A stretch of 64,000 nucleotides of DNA from Tillandsia leiboldiana (Eukaryota > Streptophyta > Magnoliopsida > Poales > Bromeliaceae): NCBI GenBank assembly GCA_029204045.2, contig JAQNDB010000299.1, positions 1-64,000 on the forward strand, given 5' to 3'. Position 1 is the stretch's first letter. Each line of letters begins with the position of its first letter. Below the pieces are notes generated by a model. It was not told the DNA's origin. It did not search any database and saw nothing but the letters and a program-made list of their open reading frames with translations. The position numbers and the translations under genes are program-made. Shown one piece after another: positions 12,171 to 24,475 of this stretch.

Positions 12171-14756
12171 TGTCACGCCCCGGGGGTTTTGTTTTAGCGG
12201 AAACGATTCGTAAAAGTTGAATATTTGATGTGTAAATTTTTTTTTGTTTTTAAAAGAAGAAACCCCTCTTCCCCGGCACGTGCCCAGACCCGCCACACAT
12301 ACATGGTCACTCTGCAAACGGGCAGAGTCTCCCCTGTACATGCACGGCGTAGCGTTCGGTACATGTTCTAACATACGCAACCAATCAATCATAACAATCG
12401 TACACAACCAACCAGCATTCTAAACTGATAAAAGATGATCACATGGCCGATCGGTTTGGAAAGGATAAATCCACAAATTTGAAAGAGCGCCTACCCGGCG
12501 CTTACGTTTTGAAAGCTAGTTTTCGAAATCAGCATAAATCCACAAGGTTTGAAAGCGGTGCCCACCCGACACCAAGTTTTTAAAGACGGTTTTCGCAATC
12601 CTTTCTTTGGCTTCTGCCTTTTTGGTTTTTAAATGGCCGATAGAAATAAAAGGGAAAAACGTTGCACCAGGGGCACTAAATGTAGCCCGTACCGACATCC
12701 ATGCCGACCCCACGAGGGTATCGCGAACCACTCACATAACTACAAAGTGATGAAAAGCGAGAATAAAAGGGTAAATACAGTCTAGGGTCCCCAGCGACCC
12801 AGCTGCTCCTGTCCCGTCCTCACCACCGCCTACCTCTCTCCCCGTCTGGACCCTGTCACGAAGTGGGATGTCAGTGACGCAGAAATAGTAGAGCATGAGA
12901 ATATAGTAAAACAAACCGTGAAGTCAACTGGAGCAACTACCCTCCCAAGGAGGGAAGGCAACCTGTACACCTGCATCCTGTAATACCCGGGCACGTCGGA
13001 CAGCTAAACCGACGGCCCTCACCGTACCTGCAGAAACCCGACCACGCCGGACAACTAAACCGACGGGTCGCATCGCTCGCACCTCGGCGCCTCAACCCCA
13101 CCACTAATAAGGGGCCCCACTACGTCACCTCGTGGGTATACACGGGTCATAGACCACTTTTCCGGAAAAGCGCACCCTTTGCGGTGGCCAAACCGCGGGT
13201 GCGCGTGTGGCAACCTCGAGCCAAGTAACCGTAACCACCATCATGTCAGCATCATAATATAAATAACAAGAGTAATGAGGTAAATGAAGTAAAGTGCATA
13301 ATCGATAACAAAGTAATATTGCGCGCACTCGAAGGTGGCCCGTTGACATATAAGGGTTAAAAGAGAGAATCACCGTCGGTAACTGGCGCTAATCACTATA
13401 GCGATCCCACTAACATGCATAAGCTATCGCCCACCATTATTTAACCCCAGTACACGTAGAACAGACCCCGTCCAACATGATAGAATTTAGAGGCTAGGGA
13501 TAAAGTAAATACAACCCACCTGTCGCTAGTAGAAAAACCACGCTCGGCTCCCCGCGTCCCGGCGCGCTCCCCGAAGCTGCAAGACGGGATCCCCGGGCGG
13601 GGAGGTCAAGAACCTTTAAACGCGAAGTAAGGAAAAGCCCCAACACCGGCCGGCCCTCGACGGCAGCGACCGAACCCCCCACGCGCCGCCGTGCTGTCCG
13701 CGCGGCGCCTCGCATGTGCGGGCTGCCCCGCGGCCGCCCCGCATGCGGGCGCCCCGCACGGCACCCCCCGCATGCGCGGCCTGCACCGCGCGGTGCCCCC
13801 GCATGCGCAGGCTGCCCCGCGCGGCGCCCCGCACGCGGGTGCCCCGCACGGCGCCCCCGCATGCGCGGGCTGCACCGCGCGGTGCCCCCGCATGCGCGGG
13901 CTGCCCCGCGCGGCGCCTTGCATGCGGGTGCCCCGCACGGCACCCCCGCATGCGCGGGCGGCCCCGCACGGCGCCCCGCATGCGGGTGCCCCGCGCGGCG
14001 CCCCCGCATGCGCGGGTTGCCCCGCGCGGCGCTCCGCGTGCGATGGCACGCCCCTCTCCTTCCCTCTCCGACGAAATCAAGAAACCCCCCCCTCGCTCGT
14101 GACGAGAAAAAGACAAGAAAAGGAAACAAAAACACGGCTCACCTTGTCTTGGTCGGTACCGGGCGAAGGAGAGGGATCGTCCTCTTCGCGTTCGTCGGAT
14201 CTTTGCGGGGAGGCGATCGATCTCTTCTCTTCCACGCCGGCCGATGGAAAGGACGAGGGTTTTTGGGGACCGCTCCTCGTCCACGCTCGGATAATGTACG
14301 CCAAGGAGGGGGAGGCGAGGTTTAGGAAACCTAATTCCCAAGGCCGACTATTAGACGTTTTGGGCGTAGTGGATTTTGGACTCCAAAATTAAATTTAACC
14401 CTCGAGTGAAAGGAAAACAAAAAGGGGTGGTTTAATCCCATACCTCAAGCTGGTCGACTAAACTCGATCTGATTGCGGTCCAGAGTTCGGTCCGCCCCCG
14501 GTAATTGTGTAAGTCACCTGGGCTACGGTCCCAGCTTCCGGAATTTATTCTGGGAGATCCGGGGGTCGGAATCCAAAACCGATCGCGCCGCCGGTCTCCG
14601 TTTCGCGAGCTTTATTAACCAAAAATACCCGCGAGCCCCGACCGTCTGCCCAGAAAAATAAGGAAAAATTACCCTCGAACCCCTATTGTCAACCAGACGG
14701 TTCAATAAAAATCGACGGAAAGCCCCGAAAGGCAAAATAAATCCGCGGTTATCACA
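12171..14756 (-). repeat. Element B 5' LTR (2586 bp)
   Basis: Same family as the A LTRs in reverse orientation, from TGTCACGCCCC at 12171 to ATCACA at 14756. It is clearly diverged from A by substitutions, unlike the A LTR pair. It contains a shorter GC-rich array. Confidence 0.92.
13690..14045 (-). repeat. CpG-dense palindromic minisatellite in B LTR
   Basis: Same repeat type as in A but about 350 bp instead of about 550 bp, so unit number varies between family members. Long open frames here are compositional. Confidence 0.88.
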
Positions 14757-14892
14757 TATTTTTTGCTCTGATATCTATATTGTTGTAGTACTATCTTTTG
14801 CAGGTTGGACGCTTCGTCTATGCGGGGTTTCCCGTATGGACGGTGGATCTGTTGGCGAGCCCAGGTCGCAGTTTCGACCTCGGGGCGTGACG
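14757..14892 (+). repeat. Element C1 5' LTR, last 136 bp
   Basis: Matches the reverse complement of the C2 LTR termini (shared CTCTGATAT, TTTTGCAGGTT, GGATCTGTTGGCGAGCCC). The terminal base is G where the family has A (GTGACG for GTGACA). The remainder of this LTR should lie left of the window, beyond B and A. Confidence 0.85.
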
Positions 14893-14900
14893 GATTAGAG

Positions 14901-14913
14901 TGGTATCAGAGCC
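14901..14913 (+). other. Primer-binding site of element C1
   Basis: TGGTATCAGAGCC, 8 bp after the LTR end. 14914-15188 is untranslated leader. Confidence 0.9.
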
Positions 14914-15188
14914 TAGGATGTAGGTCGTTGTGGACTTAGAAACCCTAGGCTTGTGGTTGGACCCTAGGATGACTACGTGAGAGTCGTGACTTGTAGCGAG
15001 AGTCCTGATCAAGTTTTTACCTCTCCCAAGAGATGGGATGAGTGATTTTACACGTTATTCTCTTAAAGTGGTTATGTTGGCTGCAGACGACATAATGCTT
15101 TAGGAAGGGTAACCTGTTTTAGACTTTCGCCTGATCGGGTCGAGTGGTTGTTGTGTCCTGACGTTTGTTATTGTTGCAGTTGTCTACG

Positions 15189-16433
15189 ATGCCGTCGAGA
15201 CGTCGTGCAGCGACGAGGGCGCATCCTGCTTCCGATGAGGAGCCCGAGCAGCGGGAGGCCGAGCAGACAGCGCAGAGTGAGGTCCGGGAGTTGCGGGCCC
15301 AGGTAGCCCAGATGTCAGAGGCGATGCGGCGCTAGGAAGAGAACATGGCGCGCATGATGCGCGTGCTTGAGCAGAGAGCATCTCCTGTGGTACGGCCAGT
15401 AGTACCTCCGGTTGTGACATCGTCGACTTCAACCCCGATTGTACCGTTGACAGTGCAGGAGCAACGAGAGCTTACTGATCAGTTGTCTTACATTAACCAG
15501 TTCCATCCCCCATAGTTTCCAGGGCAAAGTTTGGAGCCTTGGGAGGTCGAGAACTGGATCGCTGCTATGGAAAAGCTGTTTGAGAGTTTGTTCATCTAGG
15601 AGAAGCATTAGGTGCATTTGGCCGCGCACTTTTTGGAGAAGGACGCCGAGACTTGGTGGCGTCGAGTTCATCCTATTGGACCACCTGGAGTTCAGTTGAT
15701 GACTTGGAGCGAGTTTCGTGCTTTGCTGCTTGGGTCATTTTTCCCCGACAGTGTAAAGCAGAAACTGGAAGGAGACTTGAGACGCCTGCAGCAGGGGAGT
15801 CGGCCTCTTCAGGAGTACGTCCGTGAGTTTTTGCGTTTGCTTAACAGTGTGCCCATGTCGCCTGGGATGAGGCCCAGAAGGTTGATTTATTTGAGAGGGG
15901 ACTGCATCGGGACATCTATCACTTCGTGCATTCTCCGCGAGTGTCGACTCTGGATGCAGCGATTGAGCATGCTCGGTGGGTTGACTGTGGATCTGCAATC
16001 ATGTCTGAGAGGGACGGAGCGCCAGGGACCAGCTCTGGAGAGAGGTATCCAGTGTCGCCTGATTTGGGACAGTCGAGTAGATCGAGACCCCCAAGGCTGC
16101 CACGATTTCAGTCTCAGGGTCATAGGTCTCAGAGGAGACAGAGACCAGGAGGTTCTCCACAGCAGTGGCACCAGCAGCAGCAACAGGACGAGTGCGTCAT
16201 TTGCTGTGGGCCGCATTCAGTGACGCAGTATGAACACAGACAGGGGCGATGCTTTTCATGTGGACAGTCAGGATATTTTCAGGCAGCGTGCCCCCGAGCA
16301 GTGCTCACGGCACTACCTCTTGTGACGGCACCCCCACTACCTCTTCAGGATGAAGGAGCTCCTCTGACTTACCGCCAGGCAGAGAGGGCCACGACGTCGG
16401 GGCAGACAGAGCGACGACCACCCGCATCGAGAG
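15189..16433 (+). pseudogene. gag: Element C1 gag, broken
   Basis: Start ATG at 15189 (MPSRRRAATRAHPASDEEPEQ). A coiled segment, then the gag core from about 15540 (LEPWEVENWIAAMEKLFESL ... ETWWRRVHP ... FFPDSVKQKLEGDLRRLQQG), then a Gln-rich linker and zinc-knuckle region near 16193-16290 (CVICCGPHS, CFSCGQSGYFQAAC, in which the knuckle histidine is Tyr). Four in-frame TAG codons lie at 15333, 15513, 15597 and 15609, each where the sense codon was probably CAG. There is a single-base frameshift between about 15865 and 15900. Cut at 16433 by C2. Confidence 0.88.
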
Positions 16434-18399
16434 TGTCACGCCCCGGGGTCGAAACTGTGACCCGGGCTCGCCAACAGATCCGCCGCCCATACGGAAAACC
16501 CGTATAGACGAAGCGTGGAACCTGCAAAAGAATATACTAGAGGTATACAAATATCAGAGCTGAAAAGAAAACTACTGTAAAACTAAAATCCAACCACTGT
16601 ACAACTGGAAATAAAGATACAATATCCATCTCCCAAATACGATCATATACAAAATCCTCTGATACAAAACTCAGAACTCTATAGAGAGGTAACAAAAATG
16701 ATACATCAGTGTACAGGCTCTCAGTACAAGTCAAATCCTCACAATACAATAGTCTCTCAAAAGTGGAAATAAAACTAATCTACAGACTGTACTGCTAATC
16801 TCCAAAAAGGGGCACCGTTAAACTCCAAAGACGGGTAGGGAACTAGCTAGCGACTCCCTCGCCTCGGTCAGAAGGATCAGCAACAGGAGCAACAGGAACG
16901 GAGAAGGGCCTGGGGAAAAAATGCACCACAGCGGGTATGAGAACTACATTCCACAGTAGTTCTCAGTGGGCACAGCAACCAAACCCGACGGTCTGCCCAC
17001 TAAGTCTACTAAGGCATAAGATAACAGAAAACTGAAGAAGGAAAGCTGGAAATAACTCTACAGCTACCATGCCTCTATCTACTATGCTCAAAGGGTGATA
17101 CAGATGAAAATGATGCATCGACTCAAAGCCAGTATACTCAATCAAGCCAATCACAGTGACTGCCACATGGGGTCCAGTCAAACATGCGCCCACCTACGGC
17201 CGTTACATCCACGGAGGACCGGACTTACGTAGGGTGTCCGTGACTGCCAAAACTGGCCCAGCCAGAGGGACTGCGTCGACAAGCCGCGATAGCAAAGTAA
17301 CAGACCCACCTCCGGAGTGGCACTCGAGGGGCACGACCCCACCGAGGAAAGTATCAGCACATCTCTGTCGAGCTCAATGTGGCTCATGCAGGCTATAGTC
17401 CAAATCCACGATCAACAAGACCGACAGTAACAACATCACATCTCTAACTCACTGGCTGGAAATACTCACAGCCGGGACCACCGTCAACCTGACGGCTCCC
17501 ACAACAGAACACCAAACTCACAGATAACACAGGAAGGACCGACACCATAAGGGTTCGGAAATCCCGATAGGTCGGTGCCTAGAACCCCAATCAAACAATA
17601 ACAGACTCCAGGCTCCGCCTATCGAAGTTCCCGACCCCCTTACAGTTCGGGAACACGACAACCTCAGTACGACATACGGAAGACACCAACCAGGGTCCAA
17701 AAGTTCCGGGAGACCAACACCTACAACCCTATCAAACAAGAACAGGTTCCAGGCACGGTCCCCGTAGCTTTCATCCCGAAACCGAAACAGGAAAGACCCC
17801 TAGAACCCAGATCACCCAAACTCTCTCGGGTGAGGAAGTTGTAATAAAAAGATGACAGTTATTACTGAAAGCCATTTTAATTCTGAGAAACCCAATTTAA
17901 TATATTTTAGTTCTTTAATAAAAATCAGTTCAAATGAGTTTTATTTTCCAAACCCCGAAGGGCTATTGCAATCACCCAAATCAAACAAGAACAGGCTCCG
18001 GCGACCCGCTCGAAGTTTGGAAGGAAAATATTAATTTACAGAAATTATATGTGTCCAAAAATAGTCTGGGTTCTAGGTCCTGCTATCACTAGTAAACCAC
18101 TGTCACTAACATAGTGACGACAACAAAACAGGGAAAATACAACAACCCGGGACCACCGTTTACCCAAACAGCTCCCGACACAGCTACAATACTAGCTACA
18201 CCTACCAGACTCCACTCTGCCCCCAAGCACGAGTGTACATGCATCCCACACTAGAATAAATCCCGACCACTCGACCCACTACCCGGGCGAGGAAAACACT
18301 ATGTCCAGGAATAGAATACGAAGTGTGGATGTCTAGAGCATAAATAAACCTAGCCCAAGTGTGGGTTTTCTATTAGTCTGGTTACACATGCAACATATG
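16434..18399 (-). repeat. C2 3' LTR, first segment
   Basis: Begins TGTCACGCCCCGGGG and runs to the ATATG target site (18395-18399) of solo LTR D. Parallel to 25480-27105 plus 47132-47182 of the other LTR. No coding content. Confidence 0.88.
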
Positions 18400-21300
18400 T
18401 GTAATGTCACGACCTATACTGTTTGTCTTTAACCCCTTTCGGGATAAATTGGTTGTTAAGGGGCTTAGTTTATCGAGTTTTCTTAAGTCGATCGTTGCGC
18501 TGTGCGGGTATTTTTCTATGATAGAGCCCGAAAAACGGTGAACGGCACTGCGATCGAATCTGAAATCCGACTTACGGATCTCCCGGAAAGGGGTTTTGAA
18601 GGTCGCGGAATCCATAGTGTGCACCGGAATTCGTGCTAAGAGTTTGGCACGCTTTTCGAGGAGATAGCGATTTTTATCTTTTGTAACTAAAATTAGGAAT
18701 ATCCTTAGAGTACCGGATATGGGGATTTTTCCTTCTTACGTACATAGGAAAAGGAAAAAAAATAAAAGAAAATAAATTAATAATAAAAGATAATTATACT
18801 CCGTTTACCGAAAGGAAAACCCTAGTTTTAAAAGATCGCCTCCTCAAACCCTTCCCTCTTATGCGTGCAGAAGATCAAAAACAAAACCCTAGTTCAGAGA
18901 TAGAAAAGAGAGAAAAAAAAAAGGAGCGCGGATCTTCCACCTCCTTCGATCAACATGTCGGAAGCTGGGAACGAGACGTCACCGTCATCGGAGGGCGGAT
19001 CCGGATTCCCACCACCGCAAAGAACGGAGATCGGGGTCGCGTTGTCTCCTCCATCGGAGCAAGGTTAGCGATCGTTATTTCTCTTTAGTCGGTTTAATCG
19101 TGGGTTTTTCGTGTTCTTTTGAGATCGGTTTAATTGGTAAATTGATCACGGATTTTTGTTTGGTTTTGATCGGTGATTTGTTCGTGTTCTTGACCGGGTT
19201 TGATCGATGGTTTTTTTTTAATCGGTCTTGATCGGAGGTTTGATCGGATTTCCGATCGATATTTCGTTTGCTCTTCGATCAATGGTTTTATCGTTGGAGT
19301 CACCCGTGGTTTTGTTTGGGTTAATTGGGTGTTTCGTCGGAGCATGGGGGAGATAACGGGACGCCGTCGCCGCTGTTGTTAAACGGGAGGTCGTTGCCGC
19401 CGTTACCATGTTCACGAGGTCGTCGCCGCAGCCGCCGTGGTCGCGTGGTCGCAACCGGAGCCGGAAAAGACAAAGGAAAATGAAAAATAAAGCAAAAGCC
19501 GTCGCGCGGTCCACGGGACCGGCGTGCACCCGGTGCAGGAAACGACGACCCGGATTCATGCACCCGGTGCGTTTCAGCCATGCACTGGCCCGGCCCAGCA
19601 GCGCGGTGCACGCACTGGGCGTGCGCCCGGTGCGCGCCGCCGCGCCTTGCGGGCGTGAGCCCGGCGCGCACCTCGCGTGCACCCGCCGGGCCCGTTTAGC
19701 GCGGTGCACGCCTTCAGCGTGCACCCGGTGTGCCCCGCCGCGCCCTGGGGGCGTGAGCTCGGTGCGCGCTTTGTCCGTGCACCGGCCCGGCCCAAACCGC
19801 CTGGTGCACGCGCCCGGGGTGAGCCGGGTCTGCGCCACCGCTCCACTATGCTGTAAACCCGGTCTACGCCTGGTCCGTGCACCATCCTTCAGCCCGGAAG
19901 CCCGATAACTCCGTTTTGGTCCGTTTTTCACCGTTTTGAGCGCCGTTTTCACCGTTGGGATCACTGTTTCTGCCGTTTTTCTTAGCATGGCCACCCGGGG
20001 GCATTTAGGCCACCGTTTCGCCATGTCATGTGCTAGTTTCGCACGTCGCTGTCGCTCCGCGCCTTGACAAAATCGTCGGGGTCGCGCCGTCGGGCCTTTT
20101 TCTCATCGTTTTCGTCGTCGGGGTTTCCTCGGCTTGACCGTCGTCGTCCCGAGTTGGCTACTAGATGAGAAATTGGGTTTTGCTGGTTTTCTGTTAGCGG
20201 ATTTGGGTTCCGATAGGGTTCGCGATGATATAGTCGCTGTCCGGTTGTTGTTAACCATCGATTTTACCGTCGGAGATCCGGTTTGATCCAAGTTTTACGG
20301 TTTTGCTTGACAGTTTTGACTCGACGGTTTTTGATTGACGACGCGGTTCACTTGGCACAGTGATTTTGGTTTTTCGTCGGTTTATTATTTTGGGATAGAA
20401 GGGATTCATGTTACAGTGGCCGGGACCACTTATTTTTGCCTGTTTAGGGTAAAGTGTTAAATTGTGTTTTTGATTATTTTATTAGGCCGCGTGAAGTTCT
20501 GATTGCTTAGGAGGGTCACGGGCGCGGTCGTTTATCTTCGTTTCAGGTGGGTACTTTTATGGTGTTTTGAAAGTTGGTTTCATCTCGTAATAGGTGAGAG
20601 TAGAGTAGAGGTACAAATTATTATTGCCTAACCCCATTTCTGCATTCATATCCCTCTTTGTTACTATCTGTTGCGACTGAGTGTCGCGGTGTTTTACGTT
20701 ATACAATGGCTGCGGTCATTCAGTTCAGGTTTTGCTTACACGCTCACCGGCGGTCTGGCTACCGCACAGGGTGTGTTTTTTCGGAAAAATGGTACGTTGA
20801 CCCGTGTACCCCACAACTAGGGATGATGGGGACCCCTCACGGTGAGGCGACTGCTTCATGGGCAGTGGAGGGATTAAAAGCATCAAGGTGTGTGCGAAGG
20901 AACTCTGGGGTAGGTGCCCAGCATGATTTTTACAGGGAATGCGGGGGATTCATGAGGGAAAGTTGGATGCTCGGGTTTATCAGTTTGCTTTTATTTATCG
21001 CTTTGTACTTGTTTACATATACTCTTTTTGTCACTGACTTCCCACACTGTGACAGGTTAGGTCGAGGTAGGACCCGGGACGACGGTGAGGCTGCGAACAA
21101 AGGAGTTTAGCCCGTTGGGGCTAGTGACACCTCCTTTTCGTACATTCGATTTTCTTGGTTATTTTGTTAGTGAGTATCATGATTGCCTTTATTGTGGAAC
21201 TACGTGGATGTTGGATTGAACTCTGGTCTTAGTGTTGAACCATCTTTAATAGGTTTCTATTAGTATTGCATGCGGCATGTTTTCACGTGGAAAAATGATT

Positions 21301-21704
21301 GCGAAAACGGTTTCAAAACTGAGTGTCGTGTGGGCACTGCTTTTAAACCTGTGGATTTATCCTTTCAAAGTTATGTTGCCACCTAAAAGAGATTTGCGAA
21401 AATGTTTTTAAAACCGGGTGTCGTGTGGACACCGATTTGGCAAACTTATGGCTTTATCCTAGTTCAATATCGCGTTAGTGTTAGTAGTTGTGATGAATTG
21501 TAATTTCCCCTTTGACTCTCAACGTGACTGTGTGGTTAAAGTATGTATTGTGATTGTGACGCCGTGCATATACAAAGGAGACTCCGTCCGTTCGCAGGGT
21601 GACTTTGTATATGTGGCGGGTCTGGCGCGCACCGGAGGATGAAGTTTTCGAAGAAAAAAAATGTATACGCTTTTCCGCTCAACTAGAACCTCCGGGGTGT
21701 GACA
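18400..21704 (+). mobile_element. Solo LTR D (3305 bp), Tekay-like
   Basis: A lone LTR running from TGTAATGTCACGACC to CCGGGGTGTGACA, flanked by perfect 5-bp target-site copies ATATG at 18395-18399 and 21705-21709. Its 3' end resembles the LTR end of family A (GCCGTGCATATACA, GGAGACTC, GTGGCGGGTCTGG), as does the region near 18530-18620, so it belongs to a related family. Internal region and second LTR are absent, the usual result of recombination between the two LTRs. The uninterrupted version of the target is seen in the other C2 LTR near 59219-59231. No coding content. Confidence 0.95.
19520..19815 (+). repeat. GC-rich ~98-bp tandem repeat inside solo LTR D
   Basis: Three imperfect units starting near 19520, 19618 and 19717. 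Each opens with GCGTGCRCCCGGTG and ends GCGGTGCACGC or a close variant; a partial fourth unit may follow. Rich in GTGCAC palindromes. Its place in the LTR is comparable to the GC array of family A. Confidence 0.72.
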
Positions 21705-22611
21705 ATATGACAGGGTGCTAGGTCAAGTTCCAATAATAGCAATTTATTTAACTAAACAGGATCAGGGAACATAACCAACCGGATATCAATAAGAACACAG
21801 GAAAGATGACATCTCCCTCTCTAACATGCATCCTAATCCATCTCATAACATGCATGTTTCCTATATTATAGAATTAGTAGAGAGTCCATTGATTTTGGAG
21901 GCGAAGCAACCCACCTGAAGCGCGAGTTAATCCAAGATCCAAATAAGCTGAAACTGCAGGGGATAAATCCTCCGATTCCCATGATTCCAACGGGTCCAGA
22001 AACACTCAAAAATCCCTCCTGGGTACAAAGATATGATCCAAACATTACAATTAACACAAAACTTCCAAATTTACAATTGTTGAAAATTCTGTCCCAAAGA
22101 AGATTAATTTCTACTGGCGATATAACTACCAAAAATTCTAATAAAAATACGACGGCGATCCTCGCGAAGAGTAGATGTCGATCGAGTCCTCAAACGCCAA
22201 ATTCCGATACTCGAGTGCAGAGATAAAAATCTGACAAGCCTCCGCTGTCCAAAAACTCACCAGCAACAAAGGGGTCACAAAACACCTCGGAAACCATGCC
22301 AAAAACCCAAAATGAGGTAAAGAAATATACACGAAAAACAAAGCTGTACCTCTCGTGAAACCGATGCCGCAAAAATCGTCTCAAAATTCCATCGGGGTAG
22401 CTCAGAGGGTCTCGCGGACTGAAGAGCGACGGTGGAAGCCAAAATCCAAGAAACGTCGCAGTGCGCCGCGTCGCAGAAAACGCTGATGTCGCGGCCTCCA
22501 AAAAACCTAGAAATCCCTCACAAAATGGAGCACAAGCTGAAGAACAATTTCCCTTGAGGACTCATTGCCAGCGGAACTCGGGAAAAAGGCCAAAAGGGCC
22601 AAGCAATGGGC

Positions 22612-22619
22612 TATTTATA
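22612..22619 (-). promoter_or_regulatory. TATA box of C2 3' LTR
   Basis: Minus strand TATAAATA within GGCTATAAATAGCCC. It is conserved at the matching place in the other C2 LTR (60134-60141) and in both E LTRs. Confidence 0.75.
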
Positions 22620-22744
22620 GCCAAACCAAACAATTCAAGAAATTCCATCCATGTCCCAGGTTTCGGGCGCCCGAAAATTTCGGGCTGCTACAGTAACCCA
22701 AAATGTACCCCAATCCATCAGCGCCCGAATCTCTGCCGTCGCGC

Positions 22745-22964
22745 CACGTGTCCCCGAACAGCAAACAGCGAGTTCGGCCAACCCGCTGGCGACACGTGGC
22801 CTCGCCCCCGCGCCCGCTTCCAGCGCGTCAACGCCTCGATCCGCGTGCCCACGTGCGCGCACGTCGCTGCTGCCGCGCCCACGCCGCGCACGCATCCTGA
22901 GGCACCTGCCCACTGCTCCATGGACCGCGCCCACTACACCGCTCCAACCACGTGCTGCCACGTG
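22745..22964 (-). promoter_or_regulatory. G-box cluster upstream of C2 TATA box
   Basis: Five CACGTG palindromes at 22745, 22793, 22850, 22949 and 22959, about 125-350 bp upstream of the TATA box on the minus strand. Two continue as CACGTGTCC, which contains the ABRE core ACGTGTC. G-boxes bind plant bZIP and bHLH factors; that this LTR responds to them is inference. Confidence 0.65.
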
Positions 22965-23406
22965 TCCACCGCCGGTCCATGCACCAGCGCTACAATCCCG
23001 TGGACCGCACCTGCTGCGCCGTCCAACCGGGAGCCGCCACGCGTCCAACCGCCGGTGCACGCCGCACCCGGTGGACCGAGCGGCTGCGCCTCAGCTCGCC
23101 GCCGCGCTCCGCCGACTGCCGCCGCCGCCTGAACAGTGCTCCAAAGCCTCGAAATCCGTATTTTGGCGACCGGGCTCCGAAAAATACAAGTAAATAGTCC
23201 ATTTTCATCATTTTCGCGCGCTAAATCCAAATCCGATGTCCGTTTTGCCCAATTCCACTTTTAAAATTTGTCAAAGGCTCCCGGTTAAGCAAACTTGCTC
23301 CTATTTTACACTCTGAGTCCATTCCTTGGGCCCGGCGCGCGCACAAACACTTCCAGAAGCCACTAATCCATCAGTAAACCCTTAAGCAGGGATTCGGGTT
23401 CTCACA

Positions 23407-23438
23407 TCCTCCCCCACTAAAAGAAAGTTTCGTCCTCG
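23407..23438 (-). other. C2 polypurine tract and GAGGACGAAACT motif
   Basis: On the minus strand CGAGGACGAAACTTTC, then TTTTAGTGGGGGAGGA abutting the LTR. This is the canonical Tekay-type plus-strand primer region. Confidence 0.9.
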
Positions 23439-24475
23439 TAACTAAAATGCACCACAACCACTAACCCAACTCGACTAAACTACCCGAAGTATGCTAAGAC
23501 CACCAAACAAGAACGAAAAGGCCCACCATCAGGAACGTTATCAACTACAACTCTCAATTTAGAAAACAGCTGAAAATAACGAAAAGTTCGAAAGTTCCGA
23601 AAGGCCGGTGCCCTCGCCCCAATCAAACAAGAACAGGTTCTGGCACTGTCTCCATTTCTGGAGTAGCCTTTCGAAGTTTTCGTCCCGTTCGTAAGTTTCA
23701 GCCTGAAGGCGAGAAAAATGGAGAGAAGTATTGAAGCCATTCTTGCTGTGGCGACAAAACAAAAGCTACGATCTAACCAAGACCCCTAAGGACACAACCT
23801 CTAGTCATAAACGTCACCTACGCTCTAGGGGTGGCGTCTGTCCAAAACCGCTAAAGCCATCGCTGCAGGAAGGGTACCTCGGCAACCTGGGAAAAGAACT
23901 CCTCCTGTCCAACTCGCGGAAGGGTCACTATTCTCACTCCACAATCAGTCGTTGCATGACAACACACCAACCAGTCCATCCCGTGTGCTCGATCAGAGTC
24001 TCGGAGCTATCACCAAACCGTCACGTCTGCCGGTATAATTCCAAGTCTCCTCTGTACTGGACACAATCCACAAGGCTCCCCCACATGCACAACACCAACA
24101 GGAACCTGTACCTCTAGTGCACATGGTAACAACTCTACCTCTAGTCCAGGCGAAAGCAAAATGCTCTGACTCAGACTGCTGTAAAGGAGTCATGCCTGCG
24201 ATAACTCGATCCACTCCCGTGGCGCCCTCCAACCGGGCGGCACAGACTCATCCACTCGATGCAGGTGGTCGTCGCTCAGTCTACCTCAACATCAAAGTCC
24301 AGTCCGTCAGAAAATATCTAGACTATCCACATAGGGAGCACGGCCACTGCCTCTGCTAACACTAGCGCGATGAATGCAGTCTTCCGCAACAACACATCTA
24401 TGCTACCGCCGCTGCTGATACCAATGCTGATGCTGCCCTCGGGGTCCACCCAATCTCTGACATCTCAGAAATTCA
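23439..24475 (-). other. C2 internal region without recognisable pol
   Basis: About 1 kb where protease and pol should lie. I see no RT, RNase H or integrase motif on either strand. Part of it (about 24017-24340) is homologous to 53060-53370 of element E and to the C1 remnant at 60952-61130, so it is a shared noncoding or decayed segment of the family. Confidence 0.7.

Larger units (their letters stand above)
9790..14756 (-). mobile_element. Element B: Tekay-like chromovirus, same family as A, truncated by A
   Basis: Reads right to left: LTR 12171-14756, PBS at 12163-12151, gag-PR-RT 11957-9790. It then stops inside RT, exactly where the 3' LTR of A ends. LTR ends, PBS and gag match family A. 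The rest of B (RT end, RNase H, integrase, second LTR) should lie left of the window, beyond A. B itself sits in the 5' LTR of C1; its right target-site copy would be TATTT at 14757-14761. Confidence 0.88.
21710..23406 (-). repeat. C2 3' LTR, second segment
   Basis: Continues the C2 LTR after solo LTR D and ends GGGTTCTCACA at 23406, directly before the polypurine tract. Contains a TATA box and a G-box cluster. Parallel to 59232-60946. Confidence 0.88.

Noticed and set aside
19218..20024. A 268-codon minus-strand frame in solo LTR D.
   Set aside because: It crosses the GC-rich 98-bp repeat and antisense LTR sequence, and has no recognisable domain.
22461..23200. Open frames in the GC-rich parts of the C2 and E LTRs (also 50150-50950, 57780-58600 and 59980-60800).
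   Set aside because: They lie in the LTR upstream of the TATA box and have no domain. Both strands and several frames are open, and the frame changes between the LTR copies; composition explains them.
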